Part shown: piece after piece, positions 14,055-18,337 of the stretch
Position numbering within the stretch: position 1 is the first letter of the stretch
How the letters are laid out: every line of letters starts with the position of its first letter
DNA from: Oscillospiraceae bacterium
GTDB taxonomy: Bacteria; Bacillota; Clostridia; Oscillospirales; CAG-272
Assembly (NCBI GenBank): GCA_009779295.1
Contig: WREN01000009.1
Span: 1-18,337, forward strand
Reading direction: 5' to 3'
Length of the DNA: 18,337 nt
Notes under the pieces: model-generated
Seen by the model: only the letters and a program-made list of their open reading frames with translations
Told to the model about the DNA's origin: nothing
The model's database searches: none
Made by a program: the position numbers and the translations under genes

Positions 14055-15013
14055 ATGCTGTAGTCCTTATACATATTGACGATAACTTCTTCCAGCGACG
14101 TATTCTCAACGGAAATATCGCGGATCTCAATGTCCTTAGTCAGTATCGAAACGGCTTCCGAAATGCTCATTTTATCCGTGTCGATTATATAAATCCCCCG
14201 TTCTGTTTCGGTTATACCCTCATGCGCAACGTGTTGCGTAATATTTCCGTCGATTGTTATCTTTCGTTTGAGAGAATACCGTTTCTTTAACTCATCAAGC
14301 GAGCCGTCGAGTAAGATTCTTCCTTTGCCGATGAGCAGAATCCGATTCGTCAGCGCGTCGATATCCTGCATATCGTGCGTTGTAAGTATCACCGTTGTTT
14401 GCCGCTCGCGGTTGATGTGCTTGATGAATTCGCGCACGGCGATTTTTGAAACCGCGTCAAGTCCGATCGTCGGTTCGTCGAGGAATAAAATCCGCGGGTT
14501 GTGCAATAGAGACGCGGCAATTTCACACCTCATGCGCTGCCCGAGTGACAATTGACGCGCCGGTGTTCTCAATATTACGCTGATGCCGAGGATTTCAGTG
14601 AGCGTCGAAAGATTGTTTTTGTACGTCGTTTCATCGACGGAGTAAATATCGCGCAGCAGTTCGAACGAATCGATGACGGGGACGTCCCACCACAACTGCG
14701 ACCGCTGCCCGAATACCACGCCGATCTCTTTGACGTGATTCACGCGGTCTTTCCACGGCACGCGCCCGTTGATAATACATTCGCCGCTGTCGGGATTGAG
14801 TATGCCGCTCATTATCTTGATTGTGCTTGACTTACCCGCGCCGTTCGGACCGATATACCCGACCATCTCGCCGTCGTCAACGTTGAACGAAATATCAGCG
14901 AGCGCTTCGATAATTTGATGGTCGCGCTTTATCATAGCCATTAACGCATTTTTGATACCGGCGTTCCGGCGCGATACTTTAAAGGTTTTTCGAATGTTTG
15001 TTAATTTAATCAC
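14051..15013 (-). CDS. ABC transporter ATP-binding protein
   Basis: A 320-residue cytosolic ATPase that powers the adjoining permease. Visible motifs are Walker A GPNGAGKS at 55-62, Q-loop Gln103 in FGQRSQLWWD, signature LSLGQ at 155-159, Walker B ILFLDEP at 175-181 with the catalytic Glu180, and switch His213 in TTHD. The 'RSQLWWD' form after the Q-loop and the C-terminal extension of about 80 residues are features of the ATPase branch paired with DUF990-type permeases. The start codon is GTG, with GAGGAA 5-6 bases upstream. A hairpin lies about 20 bases before the start. It follows the yccF-like gene by 65 bp, so it may be in the same transcript or have its own control. Confidence 0.94.
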   Translation of the reverse strand: MIKLTNIRKTFKVSRRNAGIKNALMAMIKRDHQIIEALADISFNVDDGEMVGYIGPNGAGKSSTIKIMSGILNPDSGECIINGRVPWKDRVNHVKEIGVVFGQRSQLWWDVPVIDSFELLRDIYSVDETTYKNNLSTLTEILGISVILRTPARQLSLGQRMRCEIAASLLHNPRILFLDEPTIGLDAVSKIAVREFIKHINRERQTTVILTTHDMQDIDALTNRILLIGKGRILLDGSLDELKKRYSLKRKITIDGNITQHVAHEGITETERGIYIIDTDKMSISEAVSILTKDIEIRDISVENTSLEEVIVNMYKDYSI

Positions 15014-15032
15014 AAAGTTTCCTCACGTGCTT

Positions 15033-15054
15033 AGGGTGATACTTCTATCACCCT
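15033..15054. promoter_or_regulatory. Inverted repeat in the leader of the ABC ATPase gene
   Basis: AGGGTGAT and ATCACCCT form an 8-bp stem with a 6-base loop, ACTTCT. On the minus strand it stands just before the ribosome binding site of the ATPase gene and is not followed by a T run, so it is not a standard terminator for the yccF-like gene. It could be an operator or an RNA hairpin affecting translation or mRNA stability. On the plus strand it is followed by an AT-rich tract. Confidence 0.5.
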
Positions 15055-15078
15055 GAATTTTTATTAATAAATTATTTT

Positions 15079-15444
15079 TTAATTAAACGTCGCCCCAAAC
15101 GGCATAAAACTTAGCTGTGCCAATTTAAAGAACTGCAATCCGAACGGTATGCCGATAATCGTTACGCAGAATAACAATCCAAACAAACACGACGTCAGCG
15201 CCAGTTCCCAGCCGAATATTAACCACCACAGAATGTTGCCGATACAGCTTCCGAAACGTCCGGCGTTGATATAATTTATCTTTTTTCCGAACGGCCACAA
15301 TACAAACGACGCGATTTTAAAACATTGTATTCCGAGCGGGATCCCCACAATCGTGCAGCAGCATACTAATCCTGACACGCACCACATTATCGCGACAACG
15401 AATCCGCCGAATAAAATCCAAATAATATTTCCGATAGTTTTCAT
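15079..15444 (-). CDS. YccF-like inner-membrane protein
   Basis: A 121-residue membrane protein of the YccF (DUF307) type, with an internal duplication: WILFGGFVVAIMW plus IVGIPLGIQCFKIASFVLWPFG matches WLIFGWELALTS plus IIGIPFGLQFFKLAQLSFMPFG. The repeat IxGIPxGxQxFKxAxxxxxPFG is the family hallmark. Four membrane segments are likely. Its function is unknown. The open frame extends upstream past the stop of the metallopeptidase, but the ATG at 15444 matches the usual family start (MKTIGNIIWILFGG). The 14 bases between the metallopeptidase stop and this ATG are AT only apart from none that form a Shine-Dalgarno, so initiation probably depends on coupling to the gene before. Confidence 0.9.
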   Translation of the reverse strand: MKTIGNIIWILFGGFVVAIMWCVSGLVCCCTIVGIPLGIQCFKIASFVLWPFGKKINYINAGRFGSCIGNILWWLIFGWELALTSCLFGLLFCVTIIGIPFGLQFFKLAQLSFMPFGATFN

Positions 15445-15458
15445 AAATAATTTTATTT

Positions 15459-17120
15459 TTATTTTGTATTCAACGGTATTGGGTTTTCCCACAAAGGATA
15501 CGGGCAAACGGGCACGTCGAATACCGAAAGCCCCGCGTGTAATCCTCTGCCGGATATAATAAAGCCGCTTGTACCTACGATACCGATAACATCGCCGCGG
15601 TTCACAATATCCTGTTCCTTAACGTTTACAATACTCATATGACAATATGTGCTCTTTAACCCCCAGCCGTGATCTATTACAACAATTCTTCCGCTTAGGA
15701 TTTGTTCTCCGACGTATATAACTTTACCGGAACTTACTGCAAGCACTTTTTCATTTCCCCCTGTGAGGTAATCTACGCCTGTATGCCGGTATATTTCACC
15801 TGTATTTAACCTGCGGTATATACCGAAACCTGTTCCGATGTTAGAATTTGCTCCGCCTTCGCGTGCCTGAAGAAATGTATCGTCATCCCAATAGCGTTTG
15901 GTTTCTTTTGAACTGTACGTACTTGTCAGAGCGTTGTTAAACGCTTCGATTGTAGCTTCAGTACGCCTATTCCTGATAGTTTCATCGCTTACATTATAAT
16001 CTTGCAATTTGAATTTTTTCGCCTTTACATTTAATGTAAGCTCATGTGAAACGCCGTACATACTTACCGTAAATGTAAAATCATTGTCTTTGGATTCATC
16101 TATACTCGGTAGGTCAAACGCGATAGGCACAAGCGCGTGAACGTAACGTGTGTCTTTATCATTTACAAAGAATACCGGCGTGAAATTTATTTCCGGTTCG
16201 GAAGAGAATTTAATATCGTTTATATTCATCACATTCAAACCCGTTAAAATCACGAAATCGCCCGGTTCGACGCTTGTCTTTTCAAGATAGAATGAAGGCT
16301 GCGCTTTGACGTCGGCGTAGAATATATATGTCGCTTCGCCTCCCGCGCCGCGTTCTTCGCTGTCATACCAGTTCCCCTCAAGCGTTATGGTCAACGTAGA
16401 ATTTTCGTTTAAATTGATCGTTGAAATTCTGCTGTATTCATCGGAAAAAATTTCTTTCCCGTTTTCTACAATCGATACATGCAGCGAGTCCGGCCAAACG
16501 GTGAAGTCTAATCCCAACGCTCCGCCCACTAACGAATGGGTTTGTACCGGTACGTTTATATTGTTAATAACCGGCAGCGTTATGTACGAGTCGAGATGAT
16601 CCAATAAGTAACGCCACGTGAACTTGGAGGGTTCGACCACCGAATTGTCCGCGAGCGTCAAAACCGGCTCGGTCGCTCCCGGATACAGACAGCGGGCATA
16701 TTCGGACCGCAAGAATTGATCCGCGTCGTCTTCTCTGATATTGAACGCTTCGCCCGTATTGTCCGTATAAAAGGCTTCTTTCGGGTTTTTTGTGAAATAA
16801 TAATTATAAACCGATGTATTTAAGTGACTTAAATATGTTATTACAAAACAATTTTTGTTTATCAGCGGATCCGGGATACCGCTCGGTTCAGGTTTAGCGT
16901 TGTCGTTCAATTGCATGAAAAAATCGATCATCAAATTGTCCTCATTGGAAATCTTTTTATCAAACTCAAAAACAGTACCGTTCAAATCGACGAGTTGCAT
17001 CCCTGTAACGTTACTCTTATCAACAGGGTTATTCTGCGCGTTGAAATAAGCCCAAATAGCGATATACGTCGGAATAAACATCGCAATTACACAAAAAAAG
17101 GCGATAATTTTATTTCTCAT
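15459..17120 (-). CDS. Membrane-anchored M23-type metallopeptidase (LytM fold), one catalytic His replaced
   Basis: A 553-residue exported protein with an N-terminal membrane anchor (5-27), a long beta-rich extracellular region with no motif I recognise, and a C-terminal LytM/M23 domain (about 440-553). M23 enzymes cut peptidoglycan cross-bridges using zinc. Zinc ligands are His446 and Asp450 in HTGVDYL and His528 in GLHAGLSVFDVPV. The catalytic His494 in STYCHMS is kept. The first His of the usual HxH is Gly526, so one of the two catalytic His residues is missing. It could be inactive, a regulator of another hydrolase, or a variant enzyme. Its ATG overlaps the membrane-protein stop by four bases, and yccF follows after 14 bp, suggesting an envelope operon. 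Confidence 0.85.
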   Translation of the reverse strand: MRNKIIAFFCVIAMFIPTYIAIWAYFNAQNNPVDKSNVTGMQLVDLNGTVFEFDKKISNEDNLMIDFFMQLNDNAKPEPSGIPDPLINKNCFVITYLSHLNTSVYNYYFTKNPKEAFYTDNTGEAFNIREDDADQFLRSEYARCLYPGATEPVLTLADNSVVEPSKFTWRYLLDHLDSYITLPVINNINVPVQTHSLVGGALGLDFTVWPDSLHVSIVENGKEIFSDEYSRISTINLNENSTLTITLEGNWYDSEERGAGGEATYIFYADVKAQPSFYLEKTSVEPGDFVILTGLNVMNINDIKFSSEPEINFTPVFFVNDKDTRYVHALVPIAFDLPSIDESKDNDFTFTVSMYGVSHELTLNVKAKKFKLQDYNVSDETIRNRRTEATIEAFNNALTSTYSSKETKRYWDDDTFLQAREGGANSNIGTGFGIYRRLNTGEIYRHTGVDYLTGGNEKVLAVSSGKVIYVGEQILSGRIVVIDHGWGLKSTYCHMSIVNVKEQDIVNRGDVIGIVGTSGFIISGRGLHAGLSVFDVPVCPYPLWENPIPLNTK

Positions 17121-17947
17121 GTGAGTATTTCCTCCTCAGATTTTTGATTCAGGGTGAGCATGCGGACTAAAACAAAGAATCCCAAGCAAAATTCGATAAT
17201 ATATGAAAATGTGTTTACATTTATAATTTTAAGTTTTGAAAAGTTTAAAATTATAACAGGCAGCGACGACGTGAATACGAATATTAACGCAAGATATCCG
17301 CCCATAGCGTATAACCGTGGCTTTTTAATATTCGCCGAATACCCCGCTTCATACAGGAAAAATATCATTATGATAATATATGAAAGCTGATGTAAAATTC
17401 GTAAAGGATTATTAATTGGTGAAGCGACGTCGAAATATTCAGATATTAATCTGAAAGCGGACCAAACGACGATAAACAATCCGAAAAACGAAGTCCGGAT
17501 TTTATACGGTTCCGTTTTGACGGCGATTATGATAAAGTATGCTGAAGCGGGAGCGGCGCAAATCAAAGCAAATATATTGAATATATCCTGAAGTGAAATC
17601 GGATTGCTTACACCGCCGGTTATGAAGGTATATAATCCGAATAAAATTGACGCGAGCAGCATCAATCCGCTGATTGATGAAGCAAAAACCGTTAAACTTT
17701 TTATCTGTGGCAGCGTATCGCCGAATCCTTCTTTTTTAATGACGAAGAAAGAACTTAAAACGATTAAAGTACAAACCAAAAGAAAAATATGAAAAATATC
17801 AGGCAGAGAAGTACCGATCGAATACAATGATACATCGGTTTCATAATAGTTTAAGATTAAGAATAGTTGAAATGCTACCGATAGCGCCGTCACTGCCAGT
17901 GTAAATACAAGATAAATTAAATGTTTTTTATTAAAATCATTGTCCAT
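17117..17947 (-). CDS. Multi-pass membrane protein of unknown function
   Basis: A 276-residue protein with about eight hydrophobic segments, near residues 10-32, 50-70, 83-107, 120-142, 153-172, 184-200, 213-235 and 244-262. Connecting loops are short and the C-terminus is charged (NQKSEEEILT). I do not recognise a family or catalytic motif. It is the first gene of the run that continues with the M23-type protein (ATGA overlap), yccF and the ABC transporter, so a role in the envelope or in anchoring the peptidase partner is possible but not shown. AAGGTAG lies about 13 bases before the ATG, a rather distant binding site. Confidence 0.85.
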   Translation of the reverse strand: MDNDFNKKHLIYLVFTLAVTALSVAFQLFLILNYYETDVSLYSIGTSLPDIFHIFLLVCTLIVLSSFFVIKKEGFGDTLPQIKSLTVFASSISGLMLLASILFGLYTFITGGVSNPISLQDIFNIFALICAAPASAYFIIIAVKTEPYKIRTSFFGLFIVVWSAFRLISEYFDVASPINNPLRILHQLSYIIIMIFFLYEAGYSANIKKPRLYAMGGYLALIFVFTSSLPVIILNFSKLKIINVNTFSYIIEFCLGFFVLVRMLTLNQKSEEEILT

Positions 17948-17978
17948 AAGATTTACGATCTACCTTTTACCTTTCCAT

Positions 17979-17993
17979 ACCGATAACATCGGT
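17979..17993. promoter_or_regulatory. Palindrome in the leader of the membrane-protein operon
   Basis: ACCGAT-AAC-ATCGGT is a perfect 6-bp inverted repeat between the predicted promoter and the first gene. It lies close to the expected transcription start, a usual place for a repressor operator or a 5' stabilising hairpin. No regulator gene is adjacent. Confidence 0.4.
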
Positions 17994-18008
17994 TGTATAT
18001 CTACTATA

Positions 18009-18037
18009 ATTATATAATAAAATAATTAATTTTTCAA
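18009..18037 (-). promoter_or_regulatory. Predicted sigma-A promoter for the membrane-protein/M23/yccF/ABC operon
   Basis: On the minus strand TTGAAA (18037-18032) and TATAAT (18014-18009) are 17 bp apart. The implied start near 18002 gives a leader of about 55 nt. The surrounding DNA is almost all A/T, which lowers certainty. Confidence 0.5.
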
Positions 18038-18107
18038 TAACAAAGTTAAATTTTTTTATTTATTTTCACGCACGGTGCAGTTTTTTTTACTTTTTATATT
18101 TTTTATA

Positions 18108-18136
18108 TTGACAATTTTATAATACTGTATTATAAT
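18108..18136 (+). promoter_or_regulatory. Consensus promoter for tRNA-Gln
   Basis: TTGACA at 18108-18113 and TATAAT at 18131-18136 with exactly 17 bp between them match the sigma-A consensus in full. The start near 18143 would give a 5' leader of about 56 nt to be removed by RNase P. Confidence 0.85.
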
Positions 18137-18198
18137 TATAATATAGATTATATTTTTTATCGTTTTTATCATACAAATCTAAATATAACAACATATGT

Positions 18199-18272
18199 TG
18201 CGGAATTGTGTAACGGCAGCACGGCAGACTCTGACTCTGCTTGTTGGGGTTCAAATCCCTATTCCGCAGCCA
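18199..18272 (+). tRNA. tRNA-Gln (anticodon CTG), CCA encoded
   Basis: A full cloverleaf can be folded by eye. The acceptor stem is TGCGGAA with TTCCGCA. The D-stem is GTGT with GCAC. The anticodon stem is GCAGA with TCTGC around the loop CTCTGAC, giving anticodon CTG for CAG codons. The T-stem is TGGGG with CCCTA around TTCAAAT. Discriminator G is followed by an encoded CCA at 18270-18272. It stands alone, with its own promoter and terminator. Confidence 0.95.
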
Positions 18273-18274
18273 CT

Positions 18275-18323
18275 CCCGCGAAGCTAATCGAACTAAGGAT
18301 ACATAAGGCTTCGCGGGTTTTTT
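18275..18323 (+). terminator. Intrinsic terminator of tRNA-Gln
   Basis: CCCGCGAAGC (18275-18284) and GCTTCGCGGG (18308-18317) form a perfect 10-bp GC-rich stem with a 23-base loop, followed directly by TTTTTT. It begins two bases after the CCA end. Confidence 0.9.
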
Positions 18324-18337
18324 AAATTTAAAATTTC

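Noticed and set aside
18199..18323. tRNA-Gln as an attachment site for an integrated element
   Set aside because: No integrase and no second copy of the tRNA 3' end are in the window. The following sequence is a standard terminator.

Overview
The window looks like chromosomal DNA from an anaerobic, moderately AT-rich Bacillota, probably a clostridial gut or rumen type. The reasons are an oxygen-sensitive class III ribonucleotide reductase (NrdD), Shine-Dalgarno leaders of the AGGAG type, sigma-A promoters close to consensus (TTGACA-N17-TATAAT occurs twice), AT-rich intergenic DNA, lipoprotein signals, DUF4358/SGNH genes and a CCA-encoded tRNA. The species cannot be named from the sequence. 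I see no transposase, integrase, phage gene or CRISPR array.

Layout. (1) 3-614, + strand: the C-terminal end of a probable GNAT acetyltransferase, then a hypoxanthine/uracil-DNA glycosylase. (2) 607-3081, - strand: an envelope-type operon of SGNH/GDSL hydrolase, DUF4358 lipoprotein and nitrilase-family amidase. The first two overlap by 98 bp. (3) 3082-3422: a divergent control region with three AT-rich direct repeats, a consensus promoter and a strong NrdR-type palindrome. (4) 3423-6417, + strand: nrdD followed one base later by a Fic-fold gene with a substituted catalytic His; a bidirectional terminator follows. (5) 6442-10081, - strand: ABC solute-binding lipoprotein, GNAT acetyltransferase, KDG-type PfkB sugar kinase and VOC protein, then two degenerate peptide-coding remnants. 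(6) 10195-11772, + strand: a fused tandem amidohydrolase whose N-terminal half has lost its metal ligands. (7) 11776-13166, - strand: hisF-hisI-hisE, the last three steps of a split histidine operon. (8) 13251-17947, - strand: a probable five-gene operon of multi-pass membrane protein, M23-type metallopeptidase, YccF protein, ABC ATPase and ABC-2 permease. (9) 18108-18323, + strand: tRNA-Gln(CTG) with its own promoter and terminator.

How the genes work together. NrdD makes deoxynucleotides without oxygen and is probably repressed by NrdR; its activase NrdG is not here. The kinase, binding protein and amidohydrolase suggest use of sugar acids or related plant/host-derived carbon, but no permease is present. 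Regions 2 and 8 look like cell-envelope functions. Most of the window is ordinary core and accessory metabolism. The most unusual items are the fused amidohydrolase with a pseudo-catalytic half, the Gln-for-His Fic protein coupled to nrdD, the M23 protein lacking one catalytic His, and the repeat/palindrome architecture upstream of nrdD. I found no convincing new defence or mobile system.
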